Assembly: GCA_023416855.1 (NCBI GenBank)
Contig: JAEZGU010000123.1
Location: 1-8,610 of the forward strand
Direction of reading: 5' to 3'
Origin: Bacillota bacterium
Lineage (GTDB): Bacteria; Bacillota; Clostridia; Tissierellales; Sedimentibacteraceae
DNA length: 8,610 bases
Part shown: positions 1-7,281 of the stretch, piece after piece
Position numbering within the stretch: the stretch's first letter is position 1
Layout of the letters: each line of letters begins with the position of its first letter
Program-made: the position numbers and the translations under genes
The notes under the pieces: model-generated
Told to the model about the DNA's origin: nothing
Database searches by the model: none
The model's input: only the letters and a program-made list of their open reading frames with translations

Positions 1-2169
1 ATAAATGGTTTAAAGGCTGTAGAAGAGGCCGCTCAGCGAAGAGGACTCCCTGCTAAAGTAGTAGTACCTGATTTTGCTGAAAAAGCTTCATTAGGCATAT
101 TTTCGTTAAAGTACAATTCGAATGATACCCCATTAGTTAGTATAATTATTCCGAGTAAAAATCATATTGATGTTTTGGCAAGATGTATTAAAAGTATTGA
201 AGAAAAGACTACATATAAAAATTATGAAATTGTTATAGTCGACAATATGAGTAACGAAGCCGAGTGCCTTGCTTACCTTGAACAGACTAAACATAAAGTA
301 ATAAAGTGCGAGAATAAAAATGGTAAGTTCAATTTCTCCCGAATGGTAAATTACGGTGTAGAAAACTGTAACGGAGAATTCATTATTTTATTGAATAATG
401 ATACTGAAGTTATTTCTGGCTCTTGGATTGAAGATATGCTAGTATATATGAGTATCAATAATGTGGGTATTGTAGGTAGTAAACTCCTTTATCCTGATGG
501 TCTGGTACAGCATGCAGGAGTAGTCATAAAGATGTTTAATGGTATAGCTGGACATGCTTTCAAGTTAATTGAAAACTGGAACGGTGGGTATTTAAGTTAT
601 GCCAATGTAGCTAGGAATTATATGGCTGTTACTGCAGCATGCTTTATGACCACCAAAACCATATATGATAGTGTCAATGGCTTTGACGAGGACAACTTCG
701 GGGTATCATTCAACGATGTTGATTTTTGTATGAAAGTTATAGACAAAGGTTATAGAGTTGTATACAATCCTCAGGCATTGTTGTATCACCATGAAGGCAA
801 GAGCAGAGGTGTGGAACAAACTGGACATTTCAGTGATCCTAAAGAAGAATTTTATTTTATTAATAAATGGAATATCAATGAAGAATTCTTTGATAGGTAT
901 TATAACCGGAATCTCTCCCTTGAAGACGAGAAATTTAGGGTTTCAACAAATAGAGTTACTGTTACCAATAGAAGGAAGATTAATATACTGCTTATAACCC
1001 ATAACCTTAATTATGAAGGTGCTCCATTAATGCAGCTTAATATATGCAGGAGTATGATAGACAAAGGTTATAATTTTACTGCAATGTCACCATTTGATGG
1101 TCCTCTACGTAAAGAATACGAAAGTGCCGGTATAAATGTGATAATTGAAGATATAATGCCGCATAGAGATTTTCTAAACAAAAAAGAGTATTACTCAATC
1201 ATTGAAAAACTTTCTGAAAGGTTCAGGCATACAGATTTAATTTTTACGAATACAATAGAAACATTTTGGGGAGTAGAACTTGCAAATAAGCTAGGGGTTT
1301 CCTCAATTTGGGGAATACATGAAAGTGTTGATTATAAGTCGTACTTTTCAATTTACAATTCAGAGGTTGCACAACTTGCAATTAATAAGTTCAGTAGTGC
1401 AACAAAAGTTGCTTTTGTCGCAGAATCAACTAAAAACATGTATTTGCCACTATCTACAAATAACTTCGAGGTTATTAAAAATGGCATAAATATGAATAAA
1501 GTTGAGAATTACATTGCTAATAATTGTAGAGAGGCGAAAAGACGAGAGTTAGGGATTTCAGATGAAACCCAGATCATCTCAATTTTTGGTGCAGTATGTG
1601 TCAGAAAGGGACAAGAAATATTTATAAAAGCTGCGAACGAAATAATTAAAGATGGAAATAGAAATGTCTGTTTTTTAATTGTTGGAGCTAAGCCATCTCC
1701 ATACTTGGACATGATACTTCAATACGCAAAAGAAAATAATATTGAGCAGTATGTTAAAATAGTTTATGTCTGCGATGACATTTATCAATATTATCTCATT
1801 AGTGATGTCTTTGTGTGTGCATCATATGAGGAGTCATCACCGCAAGTTGTTTTAGAGGCTATGGCGTTTAAAGTACCTATTGTATCAACAAATGTTTTCG
1901 GAATTCCGGAGTTGATAAGGGATAATAGGGAAGCATTGTTAACAGATGCTGGTAATAGTAGCAGTATGGCTCAATTAATTACACGTATGATAAAAGATAG
2001 AAAATTAAAGGACGAGCTAAGCTACAATGCTTATTACAGAGTAAAAACCTATTTTACCTCGGAAAAAATGGTGGAAAAGTATGACAATCTCCTGCAACAA
2101 TCATTTTTAGAAGGAACCAATTATATTTATACTAATTATTTAAAGGGTGATCAAAATGATAATTACTAG
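1..2169 (+). CDS. Multidomain glycosyltransferase (GT2 + GT4), 5' end outside window
   Basis: The frame is open from base 1, so this is the C-terminal 722 residues of a longer protein; the TTG at 175 is internal. Visible residues 1-40 look like the linker that joins tandem GT2 domains in large polysaccharide glycosyltransferases, so another domain probably lies upstream (inference). A GT2 (GT-A fold) domain starts at PLVSIIIPSKN (44-54), followed by IVIVDN (77-82), the metal/nucleotide-sugar site LLNNDTEV (130-137) and the acceptor/base region FNDVDFCMKV (237-246). From about residue 325 a GT4 (GT-B fold) domain follows: N-terminal half from INILLITHNLN, sugar-nucleotide half from about 490, with EESSPQVVLEAMA carrying the EX7E pair (E611, E619). 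Both domains look catalytically intact, so the protein probably adds two or more sugars to a surface glycan from the cytoplasmic side. It overlaps the downstream kinase gene by 14 nt. Donor and acceptor sugars cannot be read from sequence. Confidence 0.9.
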   Translation: MNGLKAVEEAAQRRGLPAKVVVPDFAEKASLGIFSLKYNSNDTPLVSIIIPSKNHIDVLARCIKSIEEKTTYKNYEIVIVDNMSNEAECLAYLEQTKHKVIKCENKNGKFNFSRMVNYGVENCNGEFIILLNNDTEVISGSWIEDMLVYMSINNVGIVGSKLLYPDGLVQHAGVVIKMFNGIAGHAFKLIENWNGGYLSYANVARNYMAVTAACFMTTKTIYDSVNGFDEDNFGVSFNDVDFCMKVIDKGYRVVYNPQALLYHHEGKSRGVEQTGHFSDPKEEFYFINKWNINEEFFDRYYNRNLSLEDEKFRVSTNRVTVTNRRKINILLITHNLNYEGAPLMQLNICRSMIDKGYNFTAMSPFDGPLRKEYESAGINVIIEDIMPHRDFLNKKEYYSIIEKLSERFRHTDLIFTNTIETFWGVELANKLGVSSIWGIHESVDYKSYFSIYNSEVAQLAINKFSSATKVAFVAESTKNMYLPLSTNNFEVIKNGINMNKVENYIANNCREAKRRELGISDETQIISIFGAVCVRKGQEIFIKAANEIIKDGNRNVCFLIVGAKPSPYLDMILQYAKENNIEQYVKIVYVCDDIYQYYLISDVFVCASYEESSPQVVLEAMAFKVPIVSTNVFGIPELIRDNREALLTDAGNSSSMAQLITRMIKDRKLKDELSYNAYYRVKTYFTSEKMVEKYDNLLQQSFLEGTNYIYTNYLKGDQNDNY
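2142..2149 (+). promoter_or_regulatory. Ribosome binding site fixing the hddA start
   Basis: AAAGGGTG lies 6 bases before the ATG at 2156 and inside the end of the glycosyltransferase gene. An alternative GTG start at 2147 would sit inside this site, so it would have no ribosome binding site of its own. The ATG also gives the usual family N-terminus MIITRTPFR. Confidence 0.7.
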
Positions 2170-3136
2170 AACTCCGTTTAGGGTAAGTTTCTGTGGTGGG
2201 GGCAGTGATATACCGGCTTTTTATCAAAGACATGGTGGATGCGTGATCAGCACAGGAATTAACCAGTACATGTACGTATCTATACATCCTTATTTTGATA
2301 AAAACACTACTGTACTAAAGTATTCAAAAACAGAAGCAGTAAATGACATCGATAAAATTGACCATAAGTATTTCAGAAGAGTACTAAAAGAATTTAACCT
2401 GAATGGTATTGAGATTACAAGTACAGCAGATATACCTTCAGGTACTGGACTAGGTTCATCAAGTACTTTCTCTGTTGGATTATTGAACAGCTTATACAGT
2501 TATTTAGGAAAGCATGTTTCAAAAGAAAGACTTGCTTTAGAGGCCTGTGAATTAGAAATAGAAAAGCTACAGCAGCCTATTGGTAAGCAGGACCAATATG
2601 CAGCGGCATATGGAGGACTTAACTTCTATACCTTTAACAAGAATGGCAGTGTATTTGTTGATCCGATTATTATGAAAAGTGAATCGATTTCCCAATTAAA
2701 ATCAAATCTTATGATGTTTTATACTGGAGACATTCGCTCAGCGTCAGACATATTAAAAGAACAAAGTAAAAATATAACGTCGGGGGATAAAGAAGCTGGA
2801 CAGCTGAAAATTTGCAGTATGACTTATGAACTTAAAAATCAACTGGAAAACAATAATGTTGATGCCCTAGGTGAAATATTACATGAGAGCTGGATAATAA
2901 AAAAATCGCTAGCATCTGGGATTACTAATCCTGCAATAGATGAAATTTATGATATTGCCATAAAGGCTGGAGCTATAGGCGGCAAATTACTTGGAGCGGG
3001 AGGCGGAGGATTTTTGCTGTTTTATGTACCTAGCCAAAAACAACAAGCAGTTAGAGATGCATTATCATCATTGAAAGAATTACCTTTTGGTTTTGACTGG
3101 CAGGGATCAAAAGTTATTTATTATGAAGAATATTAA
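2156..3136 (+). CDS. hddA: D-glycero-alpha-D-manno-heptose 7-phosphate kinase (GHMP family)
   Basis: A cytoplasmic 326-residue kinase, the usual HddA length. HddA enzymes phosphorylate D-glycero-D-manno-heptose 7-phosphate at C1 with ATP, giving the alpha-1,7-bisphosphate. All three GHMP motifs are visible: the N-terminal substrate motif TRTPFRVSFCGGGSD (4-18), the ATP-binding loop PSGTGLGSSS (94-103), and the C-terminal glycine-rich motif GKLLGAGGGGFLLF (276-289). The segment QQPIGKQDQYAAAYGG (139-154) contains D146, expected to be the catalytic base. The start at ATG 2156 is preferred over an upstream GTG because of ribosome site placement and the conserved N-terminus. It overlaps the preceding gene by 14 nt and is followed 27 nt later by the SDR gene. 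Close homologues act on other sugars (for example fucose or galactose kinases), but the TRTPFRVSFCGGGSD opening and the GmhA/GmhB/HddC neighbours make the heptose role by far the best call. Confidence 0.9.
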   Translation: MIITRTPFRVSFCGGGSDIPAFYQRHGGCVISTGINQYMYVSIHPYFDKNTTVLKYSKTEAVNDIDKIDHKYFRRVLKEFNLNGIEITSTADIPSGTGLGSSSTFSVGLLNSLYSYLGKHVSKERLALEACELEIEKLQQPIGKQDQYAAAYGGLNFYTFNKNGSVFVDPIIMKSESISQLKSNLMMFYTGDIRSASDILKEQSKNITSGDKEAGQLKICSMTYELKNQLENNNVDALGEILHESWIIKKSLASGITNPAIDEIYDIAIKAGAIGGKLLGAGGGGFLLFYVPSQKQQAVRDALSSLKELPFGFDWQGSKVIYYEEY

Positions 3137-3163
3137 ATTTACATATAATTTAGGAGGATTAAA

Positions 3164-4123
3164 ATGAACGCATTAATTACGGGTGGTGCAGGCTTTATTG
3201 CTTCCCATTTGGCAAAGAGCCTTCTTGACAATGGAAATAAAGTGGTATGTATCGATAATTTTGAGCTTGGTAGATTGGAAAACATTAAAGATCTCTTAGA
3301 AAGAGATCAATTCTCATTTTTTGAACAAGATGTTAACAATATAGATGCATTATGTCAAATTGTAAGAAGTAATGATATTGATATTATTTACCATCTTGCA
3401 GCAAATTCTGATATTCAGAAAAGCGCTAAAAATCCAAATATTGATTTCAAAAATACATTGAGTACAACAATAGCTGTTCTCGAAGCGATGCGTATTTGTG
3501 GCGTAAAGAATTTGTTTTTTGCATCTACATCTGCAGTTTATGGAGAAAAAACTAATGAAACCCTGACTGAAAAAACAGGTGAATTGTCACCTATATCCTA
3601 CTACGGAGCAGCAAAGTTATCATCAGAAGCTTATATCTCTGCATACTCTTATATGAATGACTTAAATACATTAGTGTTTAGATTTCCAAATGTTATAGGT
3701 CCAAATCTTACCCATGGTGTTATATTCGATTTTATAAAGAAATTGGAAAAGAACCCAAATGAATTAGAGATTCTTGGAGACGGTACACAATCAAAGCCAT
3801 ATATTTACGCAATGGATCTAATAGACGGAATTATGATGCTTTCTCAAAAAATTGAGAAAGGAATGAATATATACAATATTGGAGTTGAAACCTCAACGTC
3901 TGTAACAAAAATAGCTGATATACTGTGCGAAAAACTCGGTTTAATAAGTGTGGAATATAAATACACAGGGGGTTCCGTTGGATGGAAAGGGGATGTACCG
4001 AGATTCCAATATAGCATGGAGAAAATATATAACCGAAATTGGAAGCCAAAATATAGTTCTGATGAAGCTGTTGCGGAAACAATAGAGTTTATTTTGGAAA
4101 CCATGAAGGAGACTAAAAAATGA
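3164..4123 (+). CDS. NAD-dependent sugar epimerase/dehydratase (extended SDR)
   Basis: A 319-residue extended short-chain dehydrogenase related to UDP-glucose 4-epimerase and WcaG-type enzymes. Visible: the Rossmann nucleotide loop TGGAGFIAS (6-14), D31 in CIDNFE as likely NAD ribose contact, the HLAA motif (77-80), catalytic serine region STSAVYG (121-127), and catalytic YGAAK (Y147, K151). FRFPNVIGP (172-180) and GWKGDVP (273-279) are typical of nucleotide-sugar epimerases. The third glycine of the usual GxxGxxG is alanine (A13), a tolerated change in some relatives. A strong AGGAGG at 3152-3157 sits 6 bases before the ATG. The stop overlaps the next start (ATGA). It lies between hddA and the hddC-gmhB fusion, so it probably acts on the nucleotide-activated heptose, for example epimerising a ring carbon, but it could serve another sugar of the same glycan. 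Exact substrate is unknown. Confidence 0.85.
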   Translation: MNALITGGAGFIASHLAKSLLDNGNKVVCIDNFELGRLENIKDLLERDQFSFFEQDVNNIDALCQIVRSNDIDIIYHLAANSDIQKSAKNPNIDFKNTLSTTIAVLEAMRICGVKNLFFASTSAVYGEKTNETLTEKTGELSPISYYGAAKLSSEAYISAYSYMNDLNTLVFRFPNVIGPNLTHGVIFDFIKKLEKNPNELEILGDGTQSKPYIYAMDLIDGIMMLSQKIEKGMNIYNIGVETSTSVTKIADILCEKLGLISVEYKYTGGSVGWKGDVPRFQYSMEKIYNRNWKPKYSSDEAVAETIEFILETMKETKK

Positions 4124-5436
4124 AAGCAGTAATAATGGCTGGTGGAAAAGGGACAAGGCTTCAGGATATCGCCAAAGATATACCTAAACCAATGGTTAAT
4201 TTTTCAGGGAAACCAATCCTCGAATATCAGATTTTGAATTTAAAGAAATATGGAATTACGGATATAGTAATTATTACTGGGTATCTGGGGTACGTAATTG
4301 AAGAATACTTTGGTAATGGTTGTAACTTTGGGGTTAATATAAGTTATGTTAGGGAAGAGAGTCCATTAGGTACTTGTGGAGCACTATATTACCTGAAAGA
4401 AACATTAACTGAGGATTTTATACTTTTATTCGGGGACATATTTATAGATATTAATTTCGACCTAATGATTAACTTCCATAAAAAAAATCAGTCAATGGCA
4501 ACCTTGCTAGTTCACCCTAATTCACATCCATATGATAGTGATTTAATAGTAATGGATAAGAATAACAGGCTGGAAGGGTGGATTCGGAAAAACACTCCAA
4601 GGAATACAGATTGTGCGAATATAGTAAATGCCGGTATTTATATTTTTTCCGTTAAGATATTAGAAAGTATTTCAAAACCAGAAAAAATGGATCTTGAAAA
4701 AGATCTAATTATACCGTTGATAAGTCAAAATAAGCCGATTTATGGATATAGAACAACGGAATACGTAAAGGACATGGGTACACCGAACAGATATTTGTCA
4801 GTTAAGACTGATTTTGAAAATGGTATATGTAGTGCAAGAAATCTGTCTAATAAGCAGAAATGCATTTTTTTAGACAGAGACGGTACAATTAACGTTCATA
4901 AAGGTTTTCTAAATAAACCGGAAATGGTTGAATTATACCCGGAAGTGACGGAGGCAATAAAGAAAATAAATAGTTCAGGATATTTGTGTATCGTTATTAC
5001 TAATCAACCTGTGATAGCTAGAGGGGAATGTTCAACGGAAACATTAAGGCTTATTAACAACAGAATTGATACTTTACTCGGTGAAGAAGGGGCTTATGTT
5101 GACGATTTATTCTATTGTCCACACCATCCTGATAAAGGGTATGAAGGAGAGGTTCCGGAACTTAAGATTGTCTGCAAATGCAGAAAACCTCAGATTGGAT
5201 TAATACTAGAGGCTGCTGAGAAGTATAACATTGATTTATCAAAATCCTGGATAATTGGTGATACAACCTTGGATATAATGACAGGTATAAATGCGGAAGT
5301 TAAAACATGTCTGGTTATGACAGGTGAAGCTGGTAAAGATACAAAGTACGACGCAAAGCCAGATGTAATTGGAGAAAATTTACTAGATTGCGTAAATATG
5401 ATTATGAAAGAGGGTGTGAAATTTGATAGACTTTAA
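4120..5436 (+). CDS. hddC-gmhB: Bifunctional heptose-1-phosphate nucleotidyltransferase / heptose-1,7-bisphosphate 7-phosphatase
   Basis: A 438-residue two-domain cytoplasmic enzyme. Residues 1-235 are a sugar-phosphate nucleotidyltransferase: AGGKGTRL (7-14), KPM (23-25), metal-binding FGDIF (D106), and DMGTPNRY (218-225). Residues 245-438 are a HAD-IIIA phosphatase of the GmhB type: DRDGT with nucleophile D252 and acid D254, ITNQ (293-296), Mg-binding GDTTLD (D381, D385), and the GmhB zinc loop ligands C333, H335, C352 and C354 followed by RKP. By family knowledge the C-terminal half removes the 7-phosphate from heptose 1,7-bisphosphate and the N-terminal half couples heptose 1-phosphate to a nucleotide, GTP in the HddC family. 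The two halves thus do consecutive steps. AAGGAG at 4106-4111 lies 8 bases before the ATG, which overlaps the previous stop. The nucleotide used (G, C or other) cannot be proven from motifs. Confidence 0.88.
   Translation: MKAVIMAGGKGTRLQDIAKDIPKPMVNFSGKPILEYQILNLKKYGITDIVIITGYLGYVIEEYFGNGCNFGVNISYVREESPLGTCGALYYLKETLTEDFILLFGDIFIDINFDLMINFHKKNQSMATLLVHPNSHPYDSDLIVMDKNNRLEGWIRKNTPRNTDCANIVNAGIYIFSVKILESISKPEKMDLEKDLIIPLISQNKPIYGYRTTEYVKDMGTPNRYLSVKTDFENGICSARNLSNKQKCIFLDRDGTINVHKGFLNKPEMVELYPEVTEAIKKINSSGYLCIVITNQPVIARGECSTETLRLINNRIDTLLGEEGAYVDDLFYCPHHPDKGYEGEVPELKIVCKCRKPQIGLILEAAEKYNIDLSKSWIIGDTTLDIMTGINAEVKTCLVMTGEAGKDTKYDAKPDVIGENLLDCVNMIMKEGVKFDRL
5407..5416 (+). promoter_or_regulatory. 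Ribosome binding site supporting the TTG start of gmhA
   Basis: AAAGAGGGTG sits 6 bases before the TTG at 5423, inside the end of the fusion gene. An in-frame GTG at 5414 is followed directly by a TGA stop and is excluded. The next in-frame ATG is codon 31, too late because it would remove conserved family sequence. Confidence 0.6.
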
Positions 5437-5998
5437 AAATGAAATAAAAACATACTTTCAAAGAGCAATTAATGCTATTAATAATTTGAATATTGAAGAA
5501 ATTAATGATGCAATGAATGAAATACTTCGAGCCCATGAAAGGTGCAGTAACATCTATATCTTCGGAAATGGTGGAAGCTCGTCAACTGCATCACATTTTG
5601 TATGTGATTTTAATAAAGGCATCAGTGAAAATATAAGTAGAAAGTTTAATTTAATATGCCTTAATGATAATACTCCTATTATTACAGCCATTGCTAATGA
5701 TATCGGATATGATGAAGTATTTTCATATCAGTTAAAAGATAAATTAACTAGAAATGATTTAGTGATAGCTATTTCGGGGAGTGGAAATTCAAAGAATATT
5801 CTTAAAGCTGTAGAATATTGTAAACAGTGTGAAGTTAAAGTTATCGGAGTAACAGGCTATAACGGGGGCCGCCTGAAAGAACTCTCAGATTACAAACTAC
5901 ACGTTAATATAGATGATATGCAGATAACTGAAGATATTCACATGATATTTGATCATATGATGATGAACGTTTTCAAGAGCTATCTAGAGAAATTTTAG
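5423..5998 (+). CDS. gmhA: Phosphoheptose isomerase (SIS domain)
   Basis: A 191-residue cytoplasmic SIS-domain protein, essentially the length of E. coli GmhA (192). GmhA converts sedoheptulose 7-phosphate to D-glycero-D-manno-heptose 7-phosphate, the entry step of the pathway. Visible: sugar-phosphate loop FGNGGSSSTASHF (47-59), second loop ISGSGNSKN (117-125), and the C-terminal metal/catalytic helix QITEDIHMIFDHMM (167-180). Against the E. coli zinc ligands as I recall them (H61, E65, Q172, H180), the matching residues here are H58, D62, E170 and H178, a conservative variant set. The start is an unusual TTG, supported by AAAGAGGGTG upstream, and overlaps the fusion gene by 14 nt, which suggests translational coupling. 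It is the last gene of the operon. Related SIS proteins (DiaA, other sugar isomerases) are possible, but HddA and GmhB/HddC neighbours strongly favour GmhA. Confidence 0.88.
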   Translation: MIDFKNEIKTYFQRAINAINNLNIEEINDAMNEILRAHERCSNIYIFGNGGSSSTASHFVCDFNKGISENISRKFNLICLNDNTPIITAIANDIGYDEVFSYQLKDKLTRNDLVIAISGSGNSKNILKAVEYCKQCEVKVIGVTGYNGGRLKELSDYKLHVNIDDMQITEDIHMIFDHMMMNVFKSYLEKF

Positions 5999-6006
5999 TA
6001 CAAACA

Positions 6007-6031
6007 AAAGTATACATAGTTGCTATACTTT
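6007..6031 (+). repeat. Weak A/T-rich hairpin just after gmhA
   Basis: AAAGTATA (6007-6014) and TATACTTT (6024-6031) form an 8-bp stem with a 9-nt loop, starting 9 bases after the gmhA stop. Only one base pair is G-C, so on its own it is unlikely to stop transcription. It may be chance or a stabilising 3' structure. Confidence 0.25.
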
Positions 6032-6105
6032 AAGATATATTACCGGCTATTATTAAGACATATTTTTACATAACCGATTCAAGAAGGAAAGATATTGTCC
6101 GATAC

Positions 6106-6143
6106 AAATGGGGATATTAGTTAATTCACTAATATCCCCATTT
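6106..6143. terminator. Perfect 16-bp inverted repeat, probable bidirectional terminator
   Basis: AAATGGGGATATTAGT (6106-6121) is perfectly complementary to ACTAATATCCCCATTT (6128-6143) with a 6-nt loop. It lies in the 210-base gap between the convergent gmhA and acyltransferase genes, 108 bases past one stop and 66 bases past the other. Each 3' arm ends in only three T residues rather than a long U run, so termination may be incomplete; a protein-binding palindrome is an alternative. Apart from this and the weak hairpin upstream I see no gene in 5999-6208. Confidence 0.6.
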
Positions 6144-6208
6144 AGATACTCAGAATAATATTTACTTTTTTGATATCAATTATAAAGGTAGATTATATGT
6201 TTAAATAT

Positions 6209-7252
6209 TTATTGTAATAAATTAATATTCTTTGTTGATCTACGAGATAACGTTGAAGAATTTATTGTTAATAAGTTTAAGACGTAATCAATTAGTAATG
6301 GGATAATTAAGCCACAAGTAGAAATTATAATCCAATAAACTTTTGTAGTGTCGAGACCATATTCTGCAGTAATGCAACGGCCTATATAAAATCCTAAAAA
6401 TTGAAAAGCCATGATAATTATTGTACGATTTCCTATATAGTTTAAAACAGAGAAATTATATTTTTCTAATTTTTTGGAGATATATATTGATATATAGATT
6501 CCACTTAGTGAATTTACAATGAAAAATATTGGGTTTACATATATATTGGTAGAAATATCAACTCTCCATCTACTGCTTATAATCATAACTGTAAGAGGTA
6601 TTACTATGTATTTTATATTCATTTTAATTTTTTGCTCATATTTTCTATAAAGATAACCAATGTAATAGAATATTAAAGCAATTATTGAAGTATTTAAACT
6701 CCAATCAAACTTTATTCCATAAGCTACAGTTATGTTACCAAATATAAAACAGAGTAAAATTAAGATAGCCCGAAAATACTCACTAAATCTTTTGCCAAAT
6801 GTAGAAAGATAACTTATAATACAAAATAATATGTGTATAGTAAATATACTGGTTAAAAACCAAAACGGGAAAGCCATCTGTTCTGTTTGACGAAAAGTTA
6901 AAATGCTAATTACATTTCTTATGTAGTTTGATTTAGTATAATAACTGGTATATTCCGTGCTATAAATGTTTAAATTAAGAAATAAATTATGTAATAACAA
7001 TAAAATTAGTTCATATTTTATAAATGGGATATAAATAGATATTATTTTCTTTTTTACGAATGCAAATATGTTACAGCTATACTCATCTTTGTAAAAATAT
7101 CCTGATAAGAAGATGAATAAAGGCATATGGAACAGATAAATAAAATTAACTATAGGTTGTAGCGGTGTTGAATGTCCAATAACGACAAGTATTATTAGCA
7201 AGGCTTTGGCTATATCGATATAGCCTATACGATTAGATTTATTAATTTCCAT
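6209..7252 (-). CDS. Membrane acyltransferase, family 3 (probable glycan O-acetyltransferase)
   Basis: A 347-residue polytopic membrane protein with about ten hydrophobic segments (roughly 12-31, 37-53, 70-95, 128-150, 162-180, 188-203, 214-226, 240-258, 270-290, 305-328). The family signature is clear: R8 and IDIAKALLIILVVIGH with D13 and H27, then FHMPLFIFLSGYF (41-53). Members of this family, such as OafA and the fucose O-acetyltransferase-like group, transfer acetyl or other acyl groups across the membrane to surface polysaccharides. The ATG at 7252 is chosen over a TTG at 7282 because AGGGGG lies 5 bases before the ATG and the TTG falls inside the predicted -10 box. It is a single-gene unit, convergent to the heptose operon, with its own promoter. 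Composition is much more A/T-rich than its neighbours (13 G/C in the 60 bases 6421-6480), hinting at separate acquisition. Its target is inferred only from position. Confidence 0.85.
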   Translation of the reverse strand: MEINKSNRIGYIDIAKALLIILVVIGHSTPLQPIVNFIYLFHMPLFIFLSGYFYKDEYSCNIFAFVKKKIISIYIPFIKYELILLLLHNLFLNLNIYSTEYTSYYTKSNYIRNVISILTFRQTEQMAFPFWFLTSIFTIHILFCIISYLSTFGKRFSEYFRAILILLCFIFGNITVAYGIKFDWSLNTSIIALIFYYIGYLYRKYEQKIKMNIKYIVIPLTVMIISSRWRVDISTNIYVNPIFFIVNSLSGIYISIYISKKLEKYNFSVLNYIGNRTIIIMAFQFLGFYIGRCITAEYGLDTTKVYWIIISTCGLIIPLLIDYVLNLLTINSSTLSRRSTKNINLLQ

Positions 7253-7257
7253 ATTAT

Positions 7258-7263
7258 CCCCCT
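7258..7263 (-). promoter_or_regulatory. Ribosome binding site of the acyltransferase
   Basis: AGGGGG on the minus strand, 5 bases before the ATG at 7252. It selects this ATG over the upstream in-frame TTG, which lacks a comparable site. Confidence 0.7.
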
Positions 7264-7281
7264 GAAGTAGTTGTCTGTACA

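Noticed and set aside
175..177. TTG as start of the glycosyltransferase
   Set aside because: It lies inside the conserved start of the GT2 domain (PLVSIIIPSKN is upstream) and the frame is open to base 1, so the gene begins before the window.
758..997. Plus-strand ORF within the glycosyltransferase
   Set aside because: It is an out-of-frame shadow inside continuous GT2 coding sequence.
2147..2149. GTG as start of hddA
   Set aside because: It overlaps the probable ribosome site AAAGGGTG; the ATG at 2156 gives correct spacing and the conserved N-terminus.
3831..4156. Three overlapping minus-strand ORFs opposite the SDR gene end
   Set aside because: They have no recognisable domains or ribosome sites and lie fully opposite well-supported coding sequence.
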